A stretch of 31,338 bases of DNA from a virus (IMGVR_UViG_3300009788_000237:1-31338); one strand, 5' to 3'; counted from the stretch's first letter, positions 15,223 through 23,811 are shown. The notes: generated by a model not told the origin, from the sequence alone. Numbers and translations are program-made.

Positions 15223-16454
15223 GTAGTGAAGTATTAAACACTTTTCAGAAAGCTTCTTTTCGAGGAGTTCCATTTTTATTCACTTCCCAACGCCAAAATG
15301 GAGGTCGTAAATATAAAATATTTGAATATCCTAATCGTGATGCACGTTTTACGGAAGATTTAGGACAATTACAACGCACTTATCATTTAACAGCAACTAT
15401 TGCTGATAGTACAGTCAATTATAAAAATTCAAAACAACGATTAATTGATGCTTTAGAGAAAAAAGGAAAGGGTACTTTAGTTCACCCTACTGATGGTATT
15501 AAGGAAGTTTTTGCACTTCCTTACCGATTAAACGAAGGAATAGGGCATACGGGAACGGCTCAGTTTGAATTAACTTTTGTAGAAACTGGTGAACAAGAAT
15601 TTCCAAAAAATTCACCTTCAAATGTTTCTACTATTTTACAACAGCTTAATAACTTTATTAATTTAATTAATACTGATGTGGCAAATTATTGGGGGGCAAC
15701 GGCTTCCTTTCAAGGAAATATTGAATATTCTGCAAATTTAATATTTGGATTGGTAAATTTATTTGAAAATGCTGGTAATTTAATAACTGATGATGTGACA
15801 GCTTATTCTAGTTATATTCGGTCTTTAAATGAACTTAATGAAAATGCATATAGTTATCCTACAGATGCAGAAGGTTATAGTTTAAATGTTCAAGATTTAT
15901 TCAATTTTGCTGGTCAATTGGCTACTACCAATGATGACAGATTAGTTATTTTTAAATCATTTTTTGGATATGAAAGTGCTATTTCTTTTGATTCTATCAC
16001 CGTCGGGACTGATGAAAGAGAGAAAAATAGATTAATCACTACTCAATTAATTAATGCTCAAAGTTTAGTTTATTATTATTATTCTGTTGCGATTACTTCT
16101 TTTGATTCCGAAGAGGAGATAGAAGCCCAACATAAATTATTAAACGAACAATTTATTAATGTAGTGATTAATAATATCTTTACTGATATTTTAGGTAACA
16201 GCTCCCCAGTATTGAGTGATGAGACTTTATCTTTATTAGAAATTTTAAGATTTAATGCTCATCAATCCTTAAACCGGCAATTGACTACGGCAAGACGTAT
16301 AATTGATATTAATGTGAAAAACGATTCTCTTCTCCCATTAGTATTTAATTACTATGACAATTTAGATTTTTATGACACTATTTTCTTTCTTAATGATTTA
16401 ACCAGTGCTGCTAATATAGTAGGAGATTTAAAGGTGTTAAGTAATGAAAATTAG
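15219..16454 (+). CDS. Mu gp43 (gpN)-like tail/DNA-circularisation protein
   Basis: The first 130 residues match the DNA_circ_N family: KASFRGVPFLFTSQRQNGGR near residues 11-30, KIFEYPNRDARFTEDLGQ, LTATIADSTVNYKNSKQRL and KGKGTLVHPTDG, ending with ELTFVETGEQEFP. In Mu this protein is a baseplate component, and the circularisation name comes from early genetic work. The remaining 280 residues are helical and not recognisable. The ATG overlaps the tape-measure stop (ATGA). Its place between tape measure and hub is as in Mu. Confidence 0.82.
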   Translation: MSSEVLNTFQKASFRGVPFLFTSQRQNGGRKYKIFEYPNRDARFTEDLGQLQRTYHLTATIADSTVNYKNSKQRLIDALEKKGKGTLVHPTDGIKEVFALPYRLNEGIGHTGTAQFELTFVETGEQEFPKNSPSNVSTILQQLNNFINLINTDVANYWGATASFQGNIEYSANLIFGLVNLFENAGNLITDDVTAYSSYIRSLNELNENAYSYPTDAEGYSLNVQDLFNFAGQLATTNDDRLVIFKSFFGYESAISFDSITVGTDEREKNRLITTQLINAQSLVYYYYSVAITSFDSEEEIEAQHKLLNEQFINVVINNIFTDILGNSSPVLSDETLSLLEILRFNAHQSLNRQLTTARRIIDINVKNDSLLPLVFNYYDNLDFYDTIFFLNDLTSAANIVGDLKVLSNEN

Positions 16455-17583
16455 AGTTAATGGGGAAGATTTTGTAGGTTATGAGCGCGCCCAAGCTTCT
16501 CGTCATTTTTTAGATATTTGTGGGAATTTTTCTTTTACAGCTTCTCCTTTAAGATTAAATACGCAAGATTTTCCTATTCGTGTGCAAGATTCTTGTGAGA
16601 TTTTAATAGAAGACAAAACTTTTATTACAGGATTTATTGAAACTATTGACGTAACAAGCGATGCTAAAAATGTAAATGTAACGATAAGTGGTCGTGACCG
16701 TACTTGTGATTTAGTAGATTCTAGTATTGATAATAATTTTATTTCTCAATTTAGTGGAAAATCTACTCTTCAAGATATTTGTGAAAAAGCTTTAGAAGTA
16801 TTAAACATCCCTAATATTGATGTGATTGATACGGTTAAGCTACCTACTTTACCTCAAGGGACGTATGTCCTTCCGTTTGTAGGTGAAATGGCTTTTGAAT
16901 TTCTTCAGAGATATGCCAAATTAAGCCAAGTTTATCTTAATACTGATGGGTTAGGTAATTTATTAATTGTACGTTCAGCGAATGCTAATGGGAATGGAGT
17001 ATTATTGCCTACTATTCTTATTAATCAATTTGAAGGAAAAAATAATAATGTTATATCTGCTCATTACCACATTAGCACAGTCCATCAGTATAACCTTTAT
17101 CGCGATTATTCTCAGTTATCTGCTACTAATGTAGAGGGAGGAGTTGAAAGCTTAGGAGGAGCTCCAGTAGGAGTTGCGGGACAAGTTATCGATCCTACAA
17201 TTCGGACTGGGCGTCAATGGGTATTCATTGATGATATCCCAGTGGATGCTCAAAAAGCTGAACAACGGGCTATTTGGGAGCTTAATTATCGACGGGGTAA
17301 ATCACAATTTTATGAAGTTACAGTTCAATCCCATACTTATGACGGGGTTAATATTTGGCAGCCGAATGTATTAGTGGAAGTTTATGATGATTTTGCTGGT
17401 TTAAATGGTTTAATTTTACTTATTGATTCAGTCACTTTTTATGAATCGGTAGATGAAGGGAAAACAACCGTTTTGAATTGTGTGGACCCATTAGCTTATA
17501 CCCTTCAAACTAAAAAAGATTTTTATCAAGCACAAGCGGATACAGGGTCTACTAAATATTTTGATAATGCTGAAATATCATAG
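16444..17583 (+). CDS. Baseplate hub protein (Mu gp44/gpP-like)
   Basis: The 379-residue protein fits the Mu gp44 and P2 gpD hub family: an N-terminal barrel with DSCEILIEDKTFITGFIETI (about 54-73), the typical VTISGRDRTCDLVDSSID at 80-97, and a C-terminal part with DDFAGLNGLILLIDSVTF. A trimer forms the centre of the baseplate above the spike. It overlaps the preceding gene by 11 nt and is followed 6 bp later by the spike gene. Confidence 0.87.
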   Translation: MKIRVNGEDFVGYERAQASRHFLDICGNFSFTASPLRLNTQDFPIRVQDSCEILIEDKTFITGFIETIDVTSDAKNVNVTISGRDRTCDLVDSSIDNNFISQFSGKSTLQDICEKALEVLNIPNIDVIDTVKLPTLPQGTYVLPFVGEMAFEFLQRYAKLSQVYLNTDGLGNLLIVRSANANGNGVLLPTILINQFEGKNNNVISAHYHISTVHQYNLYRDYSQLSATNVEGGVESLGGAPVGVAGQVIDPTIRTGRQWVFIDDIPVDAQKAEQRAIWELNYRRGKSQFYEVTVQSHTYDGVNIWQPNVLVEVYDDFAGLNGLILLIDSVTFYESVDEGKTTVLNCVDPLAYTLQTKKDFYQAQADTGSTKYFDNAEIS

Positions 17584-17589
17584 GGGAAA

Positions 17590-18084
17590 ATGATGATTAT
17601 GGATTTAATGTGTAAATTGCGAAATTTGATTTTAAGAGGAAAAATGACCTCTCTCCAACAAGATGGAGATGCAGTTTACACTATTCAAAGTGAATCTTTA
17701 AATCAAAATTATTTAGGAGAGGCGTATTATCCTTATGGATACGCGGGATCTCCTCCTTTAAGTGGCGCATTGGTAATAAATTTAGCATTAAGTGCTCAGC
17801 CAGAGAATGTAGTATCATTACCTTATAATCCTACTTCTCGATGGAAAGGATTACAACCTGGAGAAGTTCAAATAGGTAATCAATTATTAGAAACATATAT
17901 TAAATTTGATGCAGCGGGTAATATTATTATTAAAGGAAATGTACAAGTAGAAGGGGATGTTAGTGCTACTGGTACAATTAGTGATGGTGTCACGAGCATG
18001 ACAGCGATGAGAAATGCTTATAATAATCATACTCATTCAGACCCTCAAGGAGGAGATACCGGTCCTCCCAGTATACCTATGTAG
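17590..18084 (+). CDS. Baseplate spike / puncturing protein (Mu gp45-like)
   Basis: The 164-residue protein has an OB-fold N-terminal part (RGKMTSLQQDGDAVYTIQS, YPYGYAGSPPLSGALVINL), a beta-helical stretch with AAGNIIIKGNVQVEGDVSAT, and a C-terminal tip with YNNHTHSDPQGG and TGPPSIPM. In P2 gpV and phi92 spikes, HxH at the tip of the trimer binds iron; HTH at residues 147-149 fits this. The protein pierces the outer membrane, which argues for a Gram-negative host. GGGG lies only 3 nt before the first of two adjacent ATGs, so translation may start at the second, at 17593. Confidence 0.85.
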   Translation: MMIMDLMCKLRNLILRGKMTSLQQDGDAVYTIQSESLNQNYLGEAYYPYGYAGSPPLSGALVINLALSAQPENVVSLPYNPTSRWKGLQPGEVQIGNQLLETYIKFDAAGNIIIKGNVQVEGDVSATGTISDGVTSMTAMRNAYNNHTHSDPQGGDTGPPSIPM

Positions 18085-18092
18085 GAGGAAAT

Positions 18093-18566
18093 ATGTTAAA
18101 TGAACAAGTAGATTTGAAATTGACTGATAATGGTGATTATTTTGATATTAGCTTTGCTGAAAATGGAGATTTTGCTACTACTTCTGGTTTAAACACTTCA
18201 TTAATAGTTACTTTTTTAACCGATAGGCGCGCTGATTCTAGTGAGATTAATAATCCTCGGTATCGACGTGGATGGTGGGGTAATTTATTTCAGCTTGACT
18301 CAACTTTTCCAGAAATTGGTTCTAAAGTGTGGTTGTTAGATCAAAGTGCTAATTTGCAAGATAGTGTAAATAACGCAATTGCTTATGTTCAAGATGCGTA
18401 CAGTTGGCTTCTTACGTTAGGATATGCTGATGAAGTTGAGGTGACAGCTACAAGTAATTTTGATACAATTAATATAAATATAAAAGTTATAAAAAACAAT
18501 GATGTAGTGAGTGAACAAGTTTATAATTTGTGGCAAAATACGGTAAAGGAGATAATTAGTGGCTGA
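18093..18566 (+). CDS. Baseplate wedge protein (Mu gp46-like)
   Basis: The 157-residue product carries the gp46-family pattern: VDLKLTDNGDYFDISFAENG at the N-terminus, then LIVTFLTDRRADSSEI, NPRYRRGWWGNLFQ and GSKVWLLDQ. This protein (gp25-like in T4 terms) links the hub to the wedges. AGGAGG precedes the ATG by 7 nt. The stop overlaps the following GTG start by 8 nt. Confidence 0.88.
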   Translation: MLNEQVDLKLTDNGDYFDISFAENGDFATTSGLNTSLIVTFLTDRRADSSEINNPRYRRGWWGNLFQLDSTFPEIGSKVWLLDQSANLQDSVNNAIAYVQDAYSWLLTLGYADEVEVTATSNFDTININIKVIKNNDVVSEQVYNLWQNTVKEIISG

Positions 18567-19863
18567 TTTAACCTTTCCTACTTTACAAGAAGTAGTACAA
18601 CGAATATTAATTGATGCTCAAAATGAATTTCCTGAGAGTAACCCTTACTTACCTAATTCTTATTTAAATGCATATTTGACTGCTAATGCTGGGCGTTATT
18701 ATGAAAATTTTAACCAAATGCAAGCTCTTTTTAATTTATTATTTTTAACTACTACCAGTGATGATTTTTTAGACGAGTGGGGTTCTATTTTTGGATTAAC
18801 TCGTTTTGCCGCATCTCCTGCAATTGGGGATGTAACTGCTCAAGGAGTATTGGGTACTCTTATTCCCAGTGGAACAGTTCTTATAAACAGTTCTGGCGAT
18901 CAGTATCAATCTGTTAACGATTCTAGTGTTCAGTTAGTAAACATTGGGATCACTTTATCTCGTGTTGGAAGTGTAGTAACGGCTGTTACAGCCAATACAC
19001 ATTCATTTGCTACGGGTAATAGCGTATCTATTATTAATTCGCCTATTTCTGATTATAACGGGACTTTTACTATTAGCGTTTTAGACAATTTAACTTTTAC
19101 TTATACTATTTCTACCACTCCTGCTACTCCTACTACGGGGGATGTTGAGGCGTTTATTGCTCCTTTTGAAATTCAATCAGAAGGGTTTGGAGTTGATAAA
19201 AATTTGGACAGTGGTGCAACAGTTTCTTTTCAAGGAATTATTCCTGGAATTACTAATAATAATGCAAAAGTTCAAATAGGAGGGGTAATAGGAGGTCAAG
19301 ATGATGAAACTAATGATGATTATCGGCAGCGTTTATTATTTAGATTGAGAAATCCAGTAGCTAATTTTAGTGTCAGTGACATTGAACAACAAGCATTTTT
19401 AGTGCAGGGTGTTACACGAGTATGGGTTTTGCCTGTCACTCCTAGTTTAGGAGCCGTAACAGTATATTTTGTTAGAGATAATCAAGCTGATATTATTCCT
19501 ACTCCTACCCAAGTGTTAGAAGTAAGAAATTCAATTTTAGAAATCTTGCCAGCAAATATGGATGAGTCTAATTTAATTGTAAGTGCGCCGATACCGGTTT
19601 TAATAGATTTTGTATTTTCTTCTTTATCGCCAGATGTGACTACTTTACAAACCGCCGTGGAAGCTAATTTGGTTCAATTTTTTAAAGATAATGCTGGAGT
19701 GGGGGATGATATTTTAAAATTAGCATATGATGCTGCTATTTTTAACACAATTGATCCTGAAACTGGTGATACGGTGACTAATTTTACTTTATCTTCTCCT
19801 ACAGGAGATATTACGATTAATAGTAATGAAATAGGAATATTAAACGATGTCACTTTCTCTTAA
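18559..19863 (+). CDS. Baseplate J-like protein (Mu gp47-like), GTG start, Ig-like insertion
   Basis: The 434-residue protein matches the baseplate J family: FPTLQEVVQRILIDAQNEFP at the N-terminus, DDFLDEWGSIFGLTR near residue 72, GGQDDETNDDYRQRLLFRLR near 250, and QQAFLVQGVTRVWVLP. It begins with GTG at 18559-18561, behind AAGGAG at 18546-18551; no ATG fits. Residues 115-210 hold an extra beta domain (ANTHSFATGNSVSIINSP, YNGTFTISVLDNLTFTYTI) of the same kind as in the tail terminator at 9933. The wedge protein J helps to trigger sheath contraction. Confidence 0.88.
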   Translation: MADLTFPTLQEVVQRILIDAQNEFPESNPYLPNSYLNAYLTANAGRYYENFNQMQALFNLLFLTTTSDDFLDEWGSIFGLTRFAASPAIGDVTAQGVLGTLIPSGTVLINSSGDQYQSVNDSSVQLVNIGITLSRVGSVVTAVTANTHSFATGNSVSIINSPISDYNGTFTISVLDNLTFTYTISTTPATPTTGDVEAFIAPFEIQSEGFGVDKNLDSGATVSFQGIIPGITNNNAKVQIGGVIGGQDDETNDDYRQRLLFRLRNPVANFSVSDIEQQAFLVQGVTRVWVLPVTPSLGAVTVYFVRDNQADIIPTPTQVLEVRNSILEILPANMDESNLIVSAPIPVLIDFVFSSLSPDVTTLQTAVEANLVQFFKDNAGVGDDILKLAYDAAIFNTIDPETGDTVTNFTLSSPTGDITINSNEIGILNDVTFS

Positions 19864-20497
19864 TCCTCAAGATTTCTTACCGAAATCAGAAGTAGATAAT
19901 ATTAAGTCTTTTTCTGATTTAATGCCTCTTAATAAGAGATTGTGGGTGGCTACTAGAATTGCAGAAGCAAACGCCTACCGTTTATTAAAAATATTAGCCC
20001 AAGAATTGGCACGTTTTCAATTATTAGAATATGAAATTGCTAATCAATACATTCCTAATTTTGATGATTCTTTTATTGAATCATGGGAACAAAATTTAGG
20101 AATTCCTGATAGTTGTTTTTCTATTGCAGTCGATGATGACGAACGTCGTAGGAATATTATTATAAAATTAGCATACATGAATTTTCAAACAGCAGAAGAT
20201 TATGAAAAATTAGGAGAATTATTGGGATTAAATGTTCAAGTCTTTCCCAATGTCCCTGCTACTCCTTATCAATGGACTATTAATATTGATTCCACAGATA
20301 CAAATGTTTTCACTTATACTTTTCCTATTACTTTTTCTAAAAATTTCATAGGATTATTTGAATGTATTGTAGAAAAACAAAAACCGGCACATACTCAAGT
20401 ATTATTTAGTTTTAGCGGGAATGCTTATACTACTAATAACGGAGATGTTTATACAACTAATGGCGGTGACGTCTATGTCACAGGAGGATCTTTCTAA
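19847..20497 (+). CDS. Baseplate/tail protein (Mu gp48-like, DUF2313)
   Basis: The 216-residue protein directly follows the J-like gene, with a 17-nt overlap, as gp48 follows gp47 in Mu. The middle part (SWEQNLGIPDSCFSIAVDDD, ERRRNIIIKLAYMNFQTAED, YEKLGELLGLNVQVFPNV) fits the family. The C-terminus ends in short repeats with TTNNGDVY, TTNGGDVY and VTGGSF, a Gly/Asn/Thr-rich tip that may hold the fibre. In Mu this protein connects the baseplate with the tail fibres, and fibre-like genes follow here too. Confidence 0.82.
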   Translation: MSLSLNPQDFLPKSEVDNIKSFSDLMPLNKRLWVATRIAEANAYRLLKILAQELARFQLLEYEIANQYIPNFDDSFIESWEQNLGIPDSCFSIAVDDDERRRNIIIKLAYMNFQTAEDYEKLGELLGLNVQVFPNVPATPYQWTINIDSTDTNVFTYTFPITFSKNFIGLFECIVEKQKPAHTQVLFSFSGNAYTTNNGDVYTTNGGDVYVTGGSF

Positions 20498-21186
20498 TGG
20501 CAGATGTTAAATTAAGTGAAACTACTTTAGTGTATGGAGATATTACAAATGATAATGGATTGGGAGGCATAGATATGAATTCTATGGTTTTGCCTAATAT
20601 GGGAACTCCTTCTGTTTCAACAGATTCAGCAAATAAAGATTATGTAGATGCTCAAGTATCTACGGTTCCATTTTATAATTTTACAAATGTTTTAACAAGC
20701 AGTTCAGCATTATCTTCTCAAGAACCAACAGCATTAAATACTCCTCAATTGGTTAGTTTTGGAGCAGAGATATTAAGTGGAGATGTTCAATTACAGAAAA
20801 ATCAACCTGCTGATCCTGAAGGGAATCAAATAGTATTCACTGTGGATGGGGTTTATAGCATTACTGCTATTTTCATATTAGCTAGAGCGGGAGGAGCCGG
20901 AAATGCAAATGTAGCTCTTCAAAGTTGTATTGATACAGTTCCTATTCCAAATGGGTTAATTATGGAAAGATTGGCTAATAATGACACTTTTATCACTACG
21001 GTTATTACAATTTCAGATTTAGTTATTAGTGGAGCCCCTAAAATATTAGAATTTATGTTAGCTCGGTCATCTCTTCCAGCACCTGCAACTAATGATGGTG
21101 GGTTATTTGAAGTAGATATTACATCTGTACTTCCAACCTTTACAATTAGACCATGTGCAACTATAATAGTAAATCGTTTATACTAA
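20497..21186 (+). CDS. Short tail fibre or receptor-binding protein, C1q-like head
   Basis: The 229-residue protein begins with a baseplate-attachment segment and the typical fibre motif IDMNSMVLPNMGTP followed by DSANKDYVDAQVS (about 25-55), the short coiled coil that trimerises many phage fibres. The C-terminal 140 residues look like a C1q/TNF-like jelly roll (FTVDGVYSITAIFILARAGG, LQSCIDTVPIPNGLI, TFTIRPCATIIVNRLY) and could contact the host receptor. The start shares a base with the previous stop (TAATG). Confidence 0.7.
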   Translation: MADVKLSETTLVYGDITNDNGLGGIDMNSMVLPNMGTPSVSTDSANKDYVDAQVSTVPFYNFTNVLTSSSALSSQEPTALNTPQLVSFGAEILSGDVQLQKNQPADPEGNQIVFTVDGVYSITAIFILARAGGAGNANVALQSCIDTVPIPNGLIMERLANNDTFITTVITISDLVISGAPKILEFMLARSSLPAPATNDGGLFEVDITSVLPTFTIRPCATIIVNRLY

Positions 21187-21200
21187 TGTAGGAGAACATT

Positions 21201-22055
21201 ATGAAAGAAGTACCAGTAAAAGTGACCGGTTCGGTATATACCGCCGAAGAATTTACAGAAGGAGTTTCACAAGAGTCTCAAAATTTAGTACTTAACAGTG
21301 GTCAGACATTAGATGAAACTAACTTACATCAAATGACTCAATCAGTTTGCCGTTTTGGATCATCTAAATTTCAATATCTCGATAATGGGTCGACCGTTAA
21401 TACTTATGTAGTGAGAAGTTACATTCAAATATTTGATTCTAATAGTTTTATTACTCAATATTTTAATGGAATGACCGTAACTTTTAAAGTTCCTATTACT
21501 AATACGGGCCCTTCTACTTTAAATGTTGACGGTCTTGGTGCAGTTCCTATTGTTAATGAAAGTAGTGGTCCATTAGATGCCGAAAGATTAAGTGTCCCTT
21601 TTTATGTGACGGTTGTTTATTCAAATAATACGTTTATCATTCAAAAAGAAGTAGGCGCTGATGTTATTTTAAGAAACATTTTACAAGGGACAGGGGGAGC
21701 GGCATATGTTAATAGCGCTACGGGAGCGAATGTAGAGGATCGTTTAAATGCTTTAGAAAATGAAATTAACACTATTAATTCTTTTCCGCGTGTGCAAGGT
21801 TATGGAGCTGTACAGAATGGTTCTATTATTAATCAATTAAACATTGCTACACTAGGAAGGAATGATGTAGGGGGGGCTCAACGATGGTTTTTACAAACTA
21901 CTACTCCTATACTAAATGTGATAGGTAACAATCTCATAGGGAGTAATGTTGGAAATCAATTTGTGAGTGAAATTATTAACACTACAGAAAGATGGATTTT
22001 TCCGGGATTAGCTAATACGTCCGGGGATGCGTCTTTTCAATTTATATGGGTATAG
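21201..22055 (+). CDS. Tail fibre protein
   Basis: The 284-residue protein shows fibre features: a FNGMTVTFKVPITNTGPSTL stretch followed by NVDGLGAVPIV (near 92-121), common in phage fibres and tail tips; a short coiled coil (VEDRLNALENEINTINSF) near residues 176-193; and a beta-rich C-terminus (GAQRWFLQTTTPILNV, TERWIFPGLANTSGD). No enzymatic motif is seen. An AGGAGAA binding site lies before the ATG. It probably forms a fibre together with the preceding gene product. Confidence 0.7.
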   Translation: MKEVPVKVTGSVYTAEEFTEGVSQESQNLVLNSGQTLDETNLHQMTQSVCRFGSSKFQYLDNGSTVNTYVVRSYIQIFDSNSFITQYFNGMTVTFKVPITNTGPSTLNVDGLGAVPIVNESSGPLDAERLSVPFYVTVVYSNNTFIIQKEVGADVILRNILQGTGGAAYVNSATGANVEDRLNALENEINTINSFPRVQGYGAVQNGSIINQLNIATLGRNDVGGAQRWFLQTTTPILNVIGNNLIGSNVGNQFVSEIINTTERWIFPGLANTSGDASFQFIWV

Positions 22056-22064
22056 GGGGTAATT

Positions 22065-22553
22065 ATGAGTCAGCATTTTATATATAATATCCCTATTAAT
22101 CGATTAAATGTTACACATGATGTTATGACCTTTTTTATTTATGCAGAAGGTTCTAACCGATATGTGAGCACATTGTCATGGGACCCCATGTATCATCAGT
22201 TATATATGCATGAAAAAGAAAGAGTTATAAAAATGGTATATTTAAGTTTTGACGGAGAAGTTAAGACGCCTAACATTTCTACTCAGTTTAGAATGCCTGA
22301 TGATTTTAAAGGTCCTATTCAGATGGAGAATGGTCCTTCTTATTATTTGACATCTGATTTGAAAGTTAATGCGGACTATGGGATAAAAGAGAATAATTCA
22401 TATATTCGTATAAATAATTGTTCTCTTTTATTTGAACAATTTAAAGATGGATTATGTTTTGATCTTAATTGTCAGTTTAATGGTGACTTTTCAAAAGGCG
22501 AAGGAGGGGTTATAATATTAGGAACTTATGACCAAATTAGTAACCATGGATAA
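22065..22553 (+). CDS. Unknown protein after the tail fibres
   Basis: I recognise no family for this 162-residue product. It has no signal peptide or membrane helix and looks beta-rich (MTFFIYAEGSNRYVSTLSWD, VIKMVYLSFDGEV), ending with GGVIILGTYDQISNHG. Position after the fibre genes and before the lysis-like genes would fit a fibre chaperone, a fibre tip or an accessory structural protein. It has no endolysin motif. The stop shares a base with the next ATG. Confidence 0.5.
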   Translation: MSQHFIYNIPINRLNVTHDVMTFFIYAEGSNRYVSTLSWDPMYHQLYMHEKERVIKMVYLSFDGEVKTPNISTQFRMPDDFKGPIQMENGPSYYLTSDLKVNADYGIKENNSYIRINNCSLLFEQFKDGLCFDLNCQFNGDFSKGEGGVIILGTYDQISNHG

Positions 22554-22957
22554 TGAAAGAAGCATTTAAATATGTTAAACTAGGAATAACTATAGGGTGG
22601 CCGTTACTGGCTGGGGCGGCTACTCTTATAGGAGCATATAAAGCATTTTTATATGAGAATATAAATGAAAATCATTTAATTCATGATAATTATGAAAAAA
22701 TTCAAAAATTAGAAAAAAATGATAATCGATTAATTTTAAATGATAAAGAAATAAAGGTTCAATTGTCCAATTTTAACTTTAAGATAGAACATATAGAAGA
22801 TGAAGTCAATGATTTGTTACAAAATTATAAACAAATTGCCAATTATCAACAGATCCTACGAGTGGAGGTAAAACAATTGGCTGAGGGGAAATTAAATATT
22901 TCTGAATTTTGGCATTATATTGATTTGGAGGAACATTATGTGGACAATTCTAAATGA
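22553..22957 (+). CDS. Membrane-anchored coiled-coil protein, possible inner spanin
   Basis: The 134-residue protein has one N-terminal hydrophobic segment (ITIGWPLLAGAATLIGAY, about 12-29) followed by a charged helical coiled coil (about 40-115). This is the layout of an Rz-type inner-membrane spanin, and the next gene looks like a holin. No outer spanin lipoprotein is obvious. Alternatively it could be a holin-associated or superinfection protein. The holin-like gene begins within its last codons (22938). Confidence 0.45.
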   Translation: MKEAFKYVKLGITIGWPLLAGAATLIGAYKAFLYENINENHLIHDNYEKIQKLEKNDNRLILNDKEIKVQLSNFNFKIEHIEDEVNDLLQNYKQIANYQQILRVEVKQLAEGKLNISEFWHYIDLEEHYVDNSK

Positions 22958-23348
22958 TGTAAATTTAATGAGTGGTATTGGGGGTTATATTGGAGGTTAC
23001 TTAAAAGCGGCCCAAATGAATCGACATGAATTGGATGTTTTGCATGTTCTGGGCCAATATGAAATGCAAGAAAGTGCTAGGCGAGATCAAACTTTAAGTA
23101 CCAAAATTGGACGTTTTTTATTAGTAGGAGGAATATTAGTAATGATTTTCTATATGATTATTATTACATTAGCTAAAGATATCCCTTTAACAATTGAAAC
23201 AGTGGAACATACAGGAGGGTTAACTCGTTTATTTTATGGACCTACGCGAGAAGTTTTTACCACCTTAAGAGGAGCGGTAATTCCTGATTGGATGCCTCAA
23301 ATTCTTATTGGAGCCATGACTTTTTGGTTTGGCGTGCAAAGAAAGTGA
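22938..23348 (+). CDS. Putative holin
   Basis: The 136-residue protein starts MWTILNDVNLMSGIGGYIGG. I chose the ATG at 22938, behind GGAGG at 22927-22931, over a longer TTG frame from 22920 whose extra codons cover the binding site. Residues 60-79 (LLVGGILVMIFYMIIITLAK) form a clear membrane helix, and a second hydrophobic segment lies at the C-terminus (PQILIGAMTFWFGVQ). Size, membrane segments and the neighbouring spanin-like gene suggest a holin, similar in layout to the 3TM/GTA type. It is the last gene of the rightward operon. Confidence 0.55.
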   Translation: MWTILNDVNLMSGIGGYIGGYLKAAQMNRHELDVLHVLGQYEMQESARRDQTLSTKIGRFLLVGGILVMIFYMIIITLAKDIPLTIETVEHTGGLTRLFYGPTREVFTTLRGAVIPDWMPQILIGAMTFWFGVQRK

Positions 23349-23370
23349 CGGTTTTATTAAACAGACCGTC
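23347..23370. terminator. Possible hairpin between convergent operons
   Basis: GACGGT (23347-23352) and ACCGTC (23365-23370) form a 6-bp stem around a 12-nt loop and fill almost exactly the space between the two convergent stop codons. There is no clean T-run on either side, so it may act only weakly or through another mechanism. Confidence 0.35.
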
Positions 23371-23696
23371 TAACTGTCCCCAATCATACTTTTAAACTTG
23401 CTTATAGCATCTAAAAAACCATAGGCTGTAATCCACACATATCCATAAGATTCTAAATGAGGTTTGAGTTCTTTTTGTTCTTTACTTAGTTTTCCTTTTA
23501 AAGTTTTAAACTCAATAAAACATTTATATTGTGGGATAAATAAATCAGGCACCCCTCTTTTTACTCCCATCTTTTTTAATTTAGCCCCCACAATATGGTT
23601 ACGTATTTCACCATTAGGAGTATGCCAATATATTAAATGAGGATAATGGTACTCTAACCAATTAATAAAATTAATCTGATGTTGCGTCTCGGTCAT
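23370..23696 (-). CDS. VRR-NUC (PD-(D/E)xK) nuclease
   Basis: From the ATG at 23696 the product has 108 residues and begins MTETQHQINFINWLEYHYPH. It shows the VRR-NUC fold signature: TPNGEIRNHIVGAKLKKMG (26-44), the active site GVPDLFIP (D51) and CFIEFKTLKGKLS (E62, K64). Stand-alone VRR-NUC proteins are common in phages and are thought to cut branched DNA or take part in recombination and repair. A longer GTG-start frame from 23723 has no binding site. The start lies inside the preceding micro-gene, with 26 nt overlap, so translation is probably coupled. Confidence 0.88.
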   Translation of the reverse strand: MTETQHQINFINWLEYHYPHLIYWHTPNGEIRNHIVGAKLKKMGVKRGVPDLFIPQYKCFIEFKTLKGKLSKEQKELKPHLESYGYVWITAYGFLDAISKFKSMIGDS

Positions 23697-23811
23697 CAGT
23701 TTCTTCTTTTTTATCTTCGGCACTTATATAAGCGAATTTGAAAGGAGACGCCGTCGGAAACATATTATCATTCATTAACATATCATCATTCATTAACATA
23801 TTATCATTCAT
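23671..23811 (-). CDS. 46-codon acidic micro-protein with MNDNML repeats
   Basis: The ATG at 23809-23811 overlaps the polymerase stop by 4 nt (ATGA), with GGAG 8 nt upstream, and the frame ends at TAA 23671-23673 inside the VRR-NUC gene. The N-terminus is made of three copies of a six-residue unit (MNDNML, MNDDML, MNDNMF) from an 18-bp DNA repeat. The rest (PTASPFKFAYISAEDKKEET) ends very acidic. No function can be named. An acidic tail could mimic DNA or bind SSB partners, but this is speculation. Confidence 0.55.
   Translation of the reverse strand: MNDNMLMNDDMLMNDNMFPTASPFKFAYISAEDKKEETDDRDATSD
23758..23811. repeat. 18-bp direct repeat, 3 copies
   Basis: Three 18-bp units with the minus-strand consensus ATGAATGATAATATGTTA lie end to end. 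They encode the MNDNML units of the micro-protein and offer several in-frame ATG codons. Confidence 0.85.

Noticed and set aside
17174-17374. 66-codon plus-strand frame
   Set aside because: It is an out-of-frame shadow of the hub gene, with no binding site.
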